Below, in pieces: positions 9,239 through 16,088 of a DNA stretch of 64,000 nt. The position numbers and the translations under genes were made by a program. A model generated the notes under the pieces. That model had not been told where the DNA came from. It saw only the letters and a list, made by a program, of their open reading frames with translations, and did not search any database. Numbering within the stretch: the first letter of the stretch is position 1; the number at the start of each line of letters is the position of its first letter. Origin of the DNA: Herbaspirillum sp. DW155 (GTDB lineage Bacteria; Pseudomonadota; Gammaproteobacteria; Burkholderiales; Burkholderiaceae_D); contig NZ_AP029028.1 of assembly GCF_037076565.1 (NCBI RefSeq), positions 5,084,001-5,148,000 of the forward strand. The letters are read 5' to 3'.

Positions 9239-9742
9239 TTACGCCAAGGCCTGATTCACTTCTTCTTCGACAACCGTGCCCATCAGTTCCGCCAAAATCT
9301 GACGGGCGACTGCTTTCTCCCCTCTGTAGATGGCGAGCGGTGCGTTGTGCTTCACCACACAAAACTCTGAACTTTGTTTTTTTAGGTCATGGCACAAAAT
9401 GTGAATCAGCCACGCCTCTAGGCTAGTACGTCGCTCCACATCTTGATAATCCGGACCAAGCATTTTCACGTACGCGGTGAACTCCGTCGGCAAATCGTAG
9501 CCGTATGCTCCCATGTTGAGTGCAACACGCCGAAGCGTGCCAGTCGCGCCAAAGTGCCGTCGAATACGTTCCACCACGTCATATGTTGCAGCTTTTCCGT
9601 ACTCCCCAACATAGAACGGCGCAGTTGAATCTGGCCGAACGAGGAAGTAGACCGCAGGATTTTTTGCACCCGGACGAAACAACTCCCCATCCTTCGCTGC
9701 GGCATACCGCCCATTCACTTGGTGATAGTTGATTTTCTGCAT
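9239..9742 (-). CDS. GIY-YIG-like nuclease-domain protein
   Basis: 167 residues. The N-terminal third has the layout of a GIY-YIG fold: VYFLV (residues 31-35), FYVGEYG (about 43-49) in place of the YIG strand, an Arg-rich helix RIRRHFG, and a later Glu in LEAWLIHIL (about 109-117) at the expected metal-binding position. GIY-YIG enzymes cut DNA and are common in mobile and defence loci. The first motif is VYF rather than GIY, so catalytic activity is uncertain. GGGGGGA precedes the ATG. It lies alone in the AT-rich island between non-coding stretches. Confidence 0.5.
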   Translation of the reverse strand: MQKINYHQVNGRYAAAKDGELFRPGAKNPAVYFLVRPDSTAPFYVGEYGKAATYDVVERIRRHFGATGTLRRVALNMGAYGYDLPTEFTAYVKMLGPDYQDVERRTSLEAWLIHILCHDLKKQSSEFCVVKHNAPLAIYRGEKAVARQILAELMGTVVEEEVNQALA

Positions 9743-10346
9743 ATTTGAGTCCCCCCTTTTTTACCGGCAATATTAACGCCTACAGACCGATATTGTCTGC
9801 GTCGTTTATTCAGTGCGGCAACGGGGCGATTCCCTCTACATACAGAGATATCGCGGCACAATCGAAATCGGCTGCGCTTCAAGGAAAAATATAGGCCTCT
9901 CAGGAATAGGTCGCGGGACTTCTCTTGGCTATTCCACTCCAGGTGGAACCTCATTCCTAAGATGAGGCGGCGCTTAGCTTTTACCACGGACACCCGCTTT
10001 GCTAAGCCTTGCTAGTCTTTCGACTAGACCTCCTTGCTGGCTGTTGGCTCTCACCGAAACGACAGGGAGGACTTTTTTCTCTTATGATAAATGGAGCATG
10101 ATGGTATGTATCGCCACTCGATTTCGGGGCACGAAACCAGCCACGGCGCAAATACCGCATCAACATGCAGAAGCCCCGACAAGCGGGGCCTCTGGTCCAT
10201 CGGGTCCGATTCCTCTTACCTAGCGATTGCTAGGCCAAGCAGAACTTGGCGGGCGACCTCGCGAGTCGGCTCAAGAGGTCCTTTAGGACAGCATATCAAG
10301 CTGATGTTTACAACGCAAATTCAATGCAGCGTGGGAGCAACGCCGT
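9743..10346. other. 600-bp gene-free stretch with a series of short perfect hairpins
   Basis: No supported ORF. It contains several perfect short inverted repeats: CTAGTC-tttc-GACTAG (10012-10027), a CCCCG/CGGGG stem around 10166-10180, CCTAGC-gatt-GCTAGG (10219-10234), GCCAAG-cagaa-CTTGGC (10234-10250) and a small TCCTttAGGA near 10279. The density of hairpins is unusual for a spacer and could mark a structured RNA or stacked terminators. Confidence 0.35.
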
Positions 10347-10598
10347 CTACATCTTCAACAGGTGCCGTAGTGCAACTTCATTGGCTTCGCGGAGACCCAA
10401 CCCGGCATAGCTCTTGGCAAAACGGTAAGATGAGCCGACATGAAGGTCAACCGAGTATGGGCCATTCAGCCGGCAGCCAAGGTGAAATGCCGCGTCTCTA
10501 CTGATACAGACGTACACGAATTCCCCTGGATGGACGTCCGAGAGAACGGAGAATTCCTCAATGAGCTCTAAGGCGTCTGACAAATTCAAAGCGGACAC
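10347..10598 (-). CDS. Small hypothetical protein coupled to the upstream HTH gene
   Basis: 83 residues with GTG start. The start shares its G with the TAG stop of the preceding gene (TAGTG), and GGAGAC lies 6-7 bases upstream, so translation is almost certainly coupled. It is predicted soluble, with an acidic helical N-terminus (ALNLSDALELIEEFSVL). The family is not recognised. Its tight coupling to a putative DNA-binding protein suggests they act together, for example as a partner of an antitoxin-like regulator; this is inference. Confidence 0.55.
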   Translation of the reverse strand: MSALNLSDALELIEEFSVLSDVHPGEFVYVCISRDAAFHLGCRLNGPYSVDLHVGSSYRFAKSYAGLGLREANEVALRHLLKM

Positions 10599-11200
10599 TA
10601 GCTAGTCTCCATTCCGGCCGAGGGCATACCATCCCAGCCTGCGACACGTGGCATCCCTTGCGGCATGTCTGCCATCAAGTCGGCCAGCCTGTATCGTTGG
10701 TGGGTCGACTCTTCTATTCCGAAACGGACACTCTTCCCCGCTCGCAACAGAATATCGACGAGAGAATCGATAGTGATATTCTCAGGATTCAACCGCGTTA
10801 TTTCATACACCCGCGCGGGCTTCACCCCAAGTTTGTCTGAGGCACCGGCGTAAGTGAGTTGGTTCTCATCCACCCAGGCCGCGACCTCCTTCATCAGGCT
10901 TTCCATGAGGGCCAGTTTTTCCATGAGGACCGCGTCCTTTTCCTCCCCATTGTCTGGAACCTCCGTCGAATAGAGCACTGCGGTCGGTATGGCACTCTCG
11001 ACGTCCGCTATAGCAACACGAATTGCCTGCTCCAAAGAGGTAGCATTGCGCGTGAAATCGAGAACAATTTTCCCAGGCGTACCTACTTCAACGAGAGCAT
11101 CCAAGCAGCCAGCCTCACCGAGCCGTTCGAGGATATCGTCCGCATCACTGGCGCTGTCGGCCGGGTCTAGCTGAAATCGAAGGGTGAATTCATGTTCCAT
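10598..11200 (-). CDS. Two-domain HTH protein: small conserved N-domain fused to a HigA2/XRE-like helix-turn-helix
   Basis: 200 residues. The start ATG 11200 is preceded by AGGAAG. Residues 1-90 form a beta-alpha domain (HEFTLRFQLDPAD... and SLEQAIRVAIADVESAIPTA) seen in small proteins that usually end in their own DNA-binding segment. Residues about 105-170 form an XRE-like HTH (WVDENQLTYAGASDKLGVK, then ITIDSLVDILLRAGKSVRFG) like antitoxins of the HigA2 group. The promoter region upstream has three TGTCCGAAA repeats and a broken duplicate of this gene's own start, suggesting autoregulation and a past duplication. Confidence 0.65.
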   Translation of the reverse strand: MEHEFTLRFQLDPADSASDADDILERLGEAGCLDALVEVGTPGKIVLDFTRNATSLEQAIRVAIADVESAIPTAVLYSTEVPDNGEEKDAVLMEKLALMESLMKEVAAWVDENQLTYAGASDKLGVKPARVYEITRLNPENITIDSLVDILLRAGKSVRFGIEESTHQRYRLADLMADMPQGMPRVAGWDGMPSAGMETS

Positions 11201-11280
11201 GTCGCTTCCTGGTGGAGCCGATGGCATCAGTTCAGGCCGCCCTGCGACGAAAACAAGTTGCTCTCAAACAGAGCATCGTA

Positions 11281-11352
11281 TGTCCGAAACAGGTGCCAAT
11301 TTTTCCCGGCTTGTCCGAAAACCACTTCGATTTATGATGGTTTTGTCCGAAA
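11281..11352. repeat. Three direct repeats of TGTCCGAAA at 31-32 bp spacing
   Basis: Identical 9-mers start at 11281, 11312 and 11344, about three helical turns apart, in the promoter region of the HTH gene that starts at 11200. Regular helical phasing suggests binding of a protein to one DNA face, most simply autoregulation by the HTH protein or by the neighbouring HipB-like protein. Confidence 0.5.
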
Positions 11353-11404
11353 AGTATGTAGATTTTCAGATTAGTTTCCGGAAGAACATTGCTCGACCGT
11401 CGTT

Positions 11405-11490
11405 CTCCAGAATTACTCCGAGTAAGCAGCGTTATACAGCTTCAGGATAATTATCCGACTCTCGGAGAACGCCGATTTCAAGTCAGTTAT
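11405..11490. repeat. Imperfect direct repeat, copy 1, with 12-bp palindrome GGATAATTATCC
   Basis: About 85 bp resembling 11577-11661. The best conserved part is GCGTTATAC, then the perfect palindrome GGATAATTATCC (11445-11456), followed by a small TCCGA/TCGGA hairpin and an AACGC block. It lies between hipA and the HTH gene. The GGATA/TATCC arms are like those of known HipB operators, though the spacing differs. Confidence 0.5.
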
Positions 11491-11554
11491 CGTCCACGTC
11501 ACTGGCGGCGTCGGCCGGGTCTAGCACATATCGGAGGATAAAGTGATGCTCCAT
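11483..11554 (-). pseudogene. Truncated duplicate of the 5' end of the HTH gene at 10598-11200
   Basis: Starting at ATG 11554, 23 codons encode a peptide that matches the first 23 residues of the intact neighbour at about 16 positions (MEHHFILRYVLDPADAASDV versus MEHEFTLRFQLDPADSASDA) and then hits TGA. The nucleotide match continues through the gene start. This is the leftover of a tandem paralogue. Confidence 0.75.
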
Positions 11555-11576
11555 GGGTGTATCCGACTCTTAGGGA

Positions 11577-11661
11577 AACAAGGAATTGCGCCGCTATACC
11601 GCGTTATACCGAGTCTGGATAATTATCCGCTTCCGGGATAACGCTGTTTCCCAAGCAGTTA
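11577..11661. repeat. Imperfect direct repeat, copy 2, with 12-bp palindrome GGATAATTATCC
   Basis: Second copy of the 85-bp repeat, with the palindrome at 11617-11628. It ends at the hipA stop codon region, which shows that the duplication unit included DNA just downstream of hipA. About 172 bp separates equivalent positions in the two copies. Confidence 0.5.
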
Positions 11662-12885
11662 GCTCAATCGCTCCACATTGGCCTTCACCTGGGCGGCCAT
11701 GCCGCGAACTGTGGCCGCACGGACTTCCGCGGCATCGAATGCCTTGGCAAAGCCGCCAGCGACAGCCAAATGCCTGTCTATATATTCTTGCGCCTTGTCG
11801 CTCGAGATGTCTGCAAAAGCAGCAAGCTCAATCATGTGGTTACGAGTGATTGCCCGCGCTTCTCCCATCACATCCATCTGATGATAGCCACCGGGACCCG
11901 CTGCAAAAGTCAAGTCATAGGCCGGCGACAGCTTCCAGCGGCGGTCCTTATCGATACAGAAGGAGATGTTCTTGGGATGGTCGTCTCGATTATTGAATAC
12001 GACATTGAACACCACGCGGGCAAATGCCTTTTCCACCTCGCCCCCTTCTCCTGTGAGCTCGCGCGTAACCTGGAGGAACTCTGTATAGCCCAATGCCCCA
12101 GGCACGCGGAAGTCTGCACCTGTGACGCCGGCCAACGTATGGACTGGCACGCGCAAACCGTTTTCTACATCGAAGCGAGCGACACCGAAAGCGCCCAGCT
12201 TCTTGGATAGGTCAAAGTATCGGGTGGCAGGTATATCTAATCCACAGTCCCGCGCCAAGGCGGCGTAGGTGTTCTCAATGGCGCACACCTCTTTGTGCTC
12301 ACCGGGCAATTGGAATTTCACCATCCAGGGGATACCGTTTGCGACGTCCTGCATCTTCATGTCACCGGTGGACGGGTTGTAATCCACTAGAATCTTGGGT
12401 CGTGCGCCGTGTGGAGCAGCTCCTGCCGCAAATAGTGGAAGAAAGAACTCGATATCCTTGCCGCGCATAACATCCTGAGCCTGTTGTGCCAGCTCACAAA
12501 GGTCAAAGGTTGTCGTGGGCGCAGTCAAGACTTGGGCCGGCGCATATGTCAGAGCACCCATCGTCTGGCTTCCAAGGAGAGCCAGACGGTCAAGTGATGA
12601 CACGTCGTCGATTTCGAGGCCGTTCTTGCGCAAATACTGGTCCATCAACATCATCCCCCACCCGTCGGGCAAGCTGTCTGCGAAAAGCCCTGGCAGAAAT
12701 TTCTGTTCCCGCCGGAAGGTGAACGATTGCTCCCCCATCGGGAGTTTGAGCGGAGACAGCTCAAGGCCTTGCATGACAGCTTGGAAGGTGTAGCTAAAGA
12801 CAACGTTACCGTCAGTGCCCTGCTCTAATACTCCTAGATGCCAGCGCTCTCCCCAGCCTTCGTAGTAAACATCAAGGCTTTTCAA
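11659..12885 (-). CDS. hipA: HipA-family serine/threonine kinase toxin
   Basis: 408 residues, the usual HipA length. It has the N-terminal HipA domain (through SLPDGWGMMLMDQYL, about 71-85), a P-loop-like segment AAPHGARPKIL (about 155-165), the catalytic loop NNRDDHPKN (298-306) and the metal-binding SPAYDL (320-325), all conserved, so kinase activity is expected. HipA kinases phosphorylate targets such as glutamyl-tRNA synthetase and induce growth arrest. The start overlaps the stop of the upstream HipB-like gene by 4 bp. It is the best preserved gene of an otherwise fragmentary island. Confidence 0.9.
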   Translation of the reverse strand: MKSLDVYYEGWGERWHLGVLEQGTDGNVVFSYTFQAVMQGLELSPLKLPMGEQSFTFRREQKFLPGLFADSLPDGWGMMLMDQYLRKNGLEIDDVSSLDRLALLGSQTMGALTYAPAQVLTAPTTTFDLCELAQQAQDVMRGKDIEFFLPLFAAGAAPHGARPKILVDYNPSTGDMKMQDVANGIPWMVKFQLPGEHKEVCAIENTYAALARDCGLDIPATRYFDLSKKLGAFGVARFDVENGLRVPVHTLAGVTGADFRVPGALGYTEFLQVTRELTGEGGEVEKAFARVVFNVVFNNRDDHPKNISFCIDKDRRWKLSPAYDLTFAAGPGGYHQMDVMGEARAITRNHMIELAAFADISSDKAQEYIDRHLAVAGGFAKAFDAAEVRAATVRGMAAQVKANVERLS

Positions 12886-13199
12886 TTGGAACTCCTCTTT
12901 GGTTGGGTAATATTGTCCACAGCAATCTGAACCCTCGTCTTGACGGTCAGCTCTGGCGAAGGGCCACGCGGTCCTTCTTTCATTTTCTTCAGCTCTATCT
13001 GGTCGAAGATATCGAGTTCGAGGCCGAAGCGGTGCAGCACCACCATCAGCTCCATGACGGAATAGTCGCCCGTTGCGTCCAGGATGCGCACAATGGTGCC
13101 CGCGGCGAGCCCCAGTTCAGCGTCGAGGGCGTCGTAATCGTAGACAAAATTGCTTAAGGCGTTGCGTAGGTAGGCCGAAATGTCGTCAAGCGTCTTCAT
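12882..13199 (-). CDS. hipB: HipB-like HTH antitoxin/repressor
   Basis: 105 residues. An N-terminal five-helix XRE-type fold is visible (LDAELGLAAGTIVRILDATGDYSVMELMVVL, shown in part: about residues 26-56), followed by a charged C-terminal tail rich in Lys/Pro. Position directly upstream of hipA with a 4-bp overlap fits the antitoxin, which neutralises the kinase and represses the operon. Sequence similarity to E. coli HipB is not obvious by eye; the call rests on fold pattern, size and context. Confidence 0.7.
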   Translation of the reverse strand: MKTLDDISAYLRNALSNFVYDYDALDAELGLAAGTIVRILDATGDYSVMELMVVLHRFGLELDIFDQIELKKMKEGPRGPSPELTVKTRVQIAVDNITQPKRSSN

Positions 13200-13897
13200 A
13201 GAGGCTCCTAATGCGGTTCGCGGTGGCGAATGCGGCCAGTTTAAGGCTTGGATGGAGATGGAGAAAGGGGGTTACGGACTATGTACCTTTAATCGAGCCA
13301 TGGGAGTTGAGCGTTCGATTTAAGGGGCACTGTAGAGCGACGCATAAACGATTGGGCGGCTTGTTATCTGACGGCCATCGTAGAAAGGTCCGGCGGGGCC
13401 CACAGCATGTGGAGAGGGAGATGAGGAAAGGGCAGACCATGAGCTGCAGCCAGAGTTGCGGCCGGTAATAGTCACGACGCCCCACTTCTCCCGCTCAATC
13501 TCGCCAGCCTCCTATCCATGCGCATGGTTCCCAGCTGGTCCGTCTGCTCCGTCGATGGATACCCCAAAAATGCAAACTTTGGAGTCGTTGCTCGATTCGG
13601 CACTCAAAGTGGCGTTGTCATCAGAAAAGAAAGGCTTTCATTTCTCCTTTTTTCAGCACCACGATTTTTCTGGAAAGGCATGCCCAAAATAAGGCTTTCC
13701 TTTTTAAAGGAGTAGACTAGACAAGGGACTGCGGAAGATTTCCAAGAAAAGGAAAGCTTTTCATTTCTGGTCAACAGTGTGTCACGTTGCCACTTGTCGA
13801 GTTGCATCGGAAACTGCCCCGCTCTCCCCGGAAATTTGCCTCCTAAGTTGACAGAGATCGCGGCGCGGAAAATGCCGCGCTGAACTTCGTCAGCTTG
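13200..13897. other. 700-bp gene-free spacer with an A/T-rich repeat patch (about 13625-13770)
   Basis: No supported gene. The patch contains three related motifs: AAAGGCTTTCATTTCTCC (about 13630), AAGGCTTTCC followed by TTTTTAAAGGAG (about 13691), and GGAAAGCTTTTCATTTCTGG (about 13751). They are partly palindromic. They look like degenerate copies of a short intergenic repeat. The spacer separates the accessory island from conserved chromosomal genes. Confidence 0.35.
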
Positions 13898-14773
13898 TCA
13901 GCTGGCAGATGCCCCAATACTATCGAGGGCGGCTATCGCTTCGTCCGACAACTTCAAGGCGGCGGCAGCGATGTTCTGCTGCAGATGGCCAACCGAAGAG
14001 GTTCCCGGAATCAGCAGAATATTCGGAGAACGTTGCAGCAGCCACGCCAGAGCCGTTTGCAACGGCGTCGCCCCGCAGTCGGCAGCCACGCGCTCAAGCG
14101 TCTTCGATTGCAGGGGCGAGAAGCCACCCAGCGGGAAGAACGGCACGTAGGCAATCCCTTCTTTCGACAGCTGCTCTACCAGCGCGTCGTCACCCCGATG
14201 GGCAAGGTTGTATTGGTTTTGCACGCAGACGATCTCCGTCATCGTCCTTGCCTGGGCGATCTGTCTGGCCGTCGCGTTACTCAGGCCGATATGCCGGACG
14301 AGACCTTTTTGCTTCAGGTCCGCCAGTACACTCATCGGTTCTTCGAGATCACCCTCCGCCGGTCCGGCCACATCGAACATCAGGCGCAGGTTCACCACAT
14401 CCAGTACATCCAGGCCCAGATTGCGCAAATTGTCGTGCACAGCCGATTCCAGTTCGGCGGCAGACATGGCCTTCTGCCATGAGGCGTCGTCCCCGCGACG
14501 AGCCCCAATCTTGGTCACGATCACCAGGTCGTCGCGATATGGATGCAGAGCCTCGCGAATGATCTGGTTGGTGACGTGCGGACCGTAGAAATCGCTGGTG
14601 TCGATGTGGTTGATGCCCATCTCCACTGCTGAGCGCAGCACGGTGATGGCCTGTTGTCGATCCTTGGGAGGACCAAACACATGGGGGCCCGCCAGCTGCA
14701 TGGCGCCATACCCCATGCGAGTAACGTCGAGATCGCCGAGCAGATAGCGGCCGGCTTGTTGAGCTTGATTCAT
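13898..14773 (-). CDS. Aldo/keto reductase family oxidoreductase
   Basis: 291 residues. The AKR TIM barrel shows the catalytic Asp-Tyr pair in INHIDTSDFYGPH (Asp about 49, Tyr about 54), the Lys in VTKIGARRG, and the C-terminal NADPH-binding IPGTSSVGHLQQN. Such enzymes reduce aldehydes and ketones with NADPH in the cytosol. The start is set at ATG 14773 (GGAGACAAGG upstream); an upstream in-frame ATG has no ribosome site. It is divergent from the LysR gene at 14885, its likely regulator. Confidence 0.9.
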   Translation of the reverse strand: MNQAQQAGRYLLGDLDVTRMGYGAMQLAGPHVFGPPKDRQQAITVLRSAVEMGINHIDTSDFYGPHVTNQIIREALHPYRDDLVIVTKIGARRGDDASWQKAMSAAELESAVHDNLRNLGLDVLDVVNLRLMFDVAGPAEGDLEEPMSVLADLKQKGLVRHIGLSNATARQIAQARTMTEIVCVQNQYNLAHRGDDALVEQLSKEGIAYVPFFPLGGFSPLQSKTLERVAADCGATPLQTALAWLLQRSPNILLIPGTSSVGHLQQNIAAAALKLSDEAIAALDSIGASAS

Positions 14774-14884
14774 CCTTGTCTCCCTGGTTGCGGACATGCA
14801 TAACTTGAGGGCAGTGTAGGAGCCCCGGCGTTGTGCGACAATCCCGAACAATAAGACAGGGTGTGCGAAATTCCAGACAATCCA

Positions 14885-15790
14885 ATGGCAATGGCTGATC
14901 TACAAGACATTGGCGCCTTCATGGCCGTCGCTACGCATGGCGGCTTTCGCAGCGCCGCACGTATCACCGGTACCAGTGCTTCGCAACTGAGCGAGGCTGT
15001 ACGCCGGCTGGAGTCACGTCTCGGCGTGCGACTGCTCAATCGAACCACACGCAGCGTGGCGACAACCGATGCTGGCCAGCGCTTGCTGGAACAACTGACA
15101 CCGGCACTGAGCGCCGTTGAATCGGCGCTGGACGTGGTCAACGGTTTTCGTGACCGTCCCGCCGGGCGCTTGCGACTGAATGTTCCATTGGCGGCCTCCA
15201 GACTGGTATTGCCGCGCATCGTTCCGCAATTCCTTGCCGAGTACCCCGAAATCTGCCTGGAGGTGATCGTGGAGGATCGATTCGTGGACCTGCTGCAATC
15301 AGGCTGTGACGCCGGCATCCGATATGAAGAAAGCATGGATCAAGACATGGTGGCGATTCCTATTGGTCCGCGGCGTCAGCGCATGGCACTGGCGGCTTCG
15401 CCCGGTTATCTCGCACAACACGGCAGGCCAAGGCACCCGCGCGATCTGCGCGAGCATATCTGTCTGCGCGGACGCTTTTCCAGTGGTGCCATGCCGCCGT
15501 GGCACTTTACGAAAAAAGGAAAATCATTGACGGTGGAAACAAACGGACCGCTGATCGTCAACTTTGGTGCTGCCGCTGACCTGGCAGTTGATGCGGCGGT
15601 CGCCGGCGCGGGCGTGATCTACCTGTTCGAGGAGTGGCTGCAGCCTTATATCGACCGCGGCGAACTGGAGCCATTGTTGAAGCCTTGGTGGCCCAGCTTT
15701 ACCGGCCCGTTGCTGTACTATCCTGGTCGCCGTTACCTGCCGGCGCCATTGCGCGCCTTCGTGGACTTCGCAAAGACCATGCGTTGGTAG
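14885..15790 (+). CDS. LysR-family transcriptional regulator
   Basis: About 302 residues with the HTH at the N-terminus (GGFRSAARITGTSASQLSEA; RRLESRLGVRLLNRTTRSV follows) and a substrate-binding domain of the CrgA/PtrR-like subgroup. The start could be 14861 (GTG), 14885 or 14891; none has a strong ribosome site, and 14885 leaves the usual short N-terminus. It is divergent from the aldo/keto reductase. Confidence 0.88.
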   Translation: MAMADLQDIGAFMAVATHGGFRSAARITGTSASQLSEAVRRLESRLGVRLLNRTTRSVATTDAGQRLLEQLTPALSAVESALDVVNGFRDRPAGRLRLNVPLAASRLVLPRIVPQFLAEYPEICLEVIVEDRFVDLLQSGCDAGIRYEESMDQDMVAIPIGPRRQRMALAASPGYLAQHGRPRHPRDLREHICLRGRFSSGAMPPWHFTKKGKSLTVETNGPLIVNFGAAADLAVDAAVAGAGVIYLFEEWLQPYIDRGELEPLLKPWWPSFTGPLLYYPGRRYLPAPLRAFVDFAKTMRW

Positions 15791-16088
15791 CCAATCGAAG
15801 TTGTATGCAAACCCGACTGGTTGCATGCAGCAAGGTCCATCCATTAGCCGCCCTAATAAGGGAATTAAGCATTGCCCGGCTAGTCAGAGTCGCCCGCCCC
15901 TGACAGACTTTGCCGTGCCCAGGGAAGCTGCCCCCCCCCCCAGCGAACCCGGCGCAAGACGCGGACGCCCGTCCGTGCTCACCAGCATCGACAAACGCCG
16001 GGCAGCGGCCCGGCGGCTGGTGGGTTGAGCGCTCCGCTGAACTTCCTTTCCCCCTTTGCGTGCTGTAGCCCCAGTGACTGGAAATGCA
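15791..16088. other. Intergenic region with an 11-C homopolymer (15931-15941)
   Basis: No supported gene. It contains an uninterrupted run of eleven C residues and, near 15996-16015, a GC-rich palindromic patch (CCGGGCAGCGGCCCGG). A short plus frame ending at 16028 (GARRGRPSVLTSIDKRRAAA) is open but lacks a start signal. The poly-C tract could be a slippage site, although no intact reading frame crosses it. Confidence 0.4.

Noticed and set aside
9715-9993. 92-codon minus-strand frame upstream of the GIY-YIG gene
   Set aside because: Overlaps the GIY-YIG start region, is Arg/Lys-rich without pattern, and has no ribosome site.
10195-10215. tRNA-like T-arm (GGGTCCGATTCC)
   Set aside because: The flanking bases do not form a T-stem and no anticodon arm or acceptor stem can be drawn.
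11281-11352. CRISPR-like array
   Set aside because: The repeat unit is only 9 bp and there are only three copies; no cas genes are present.
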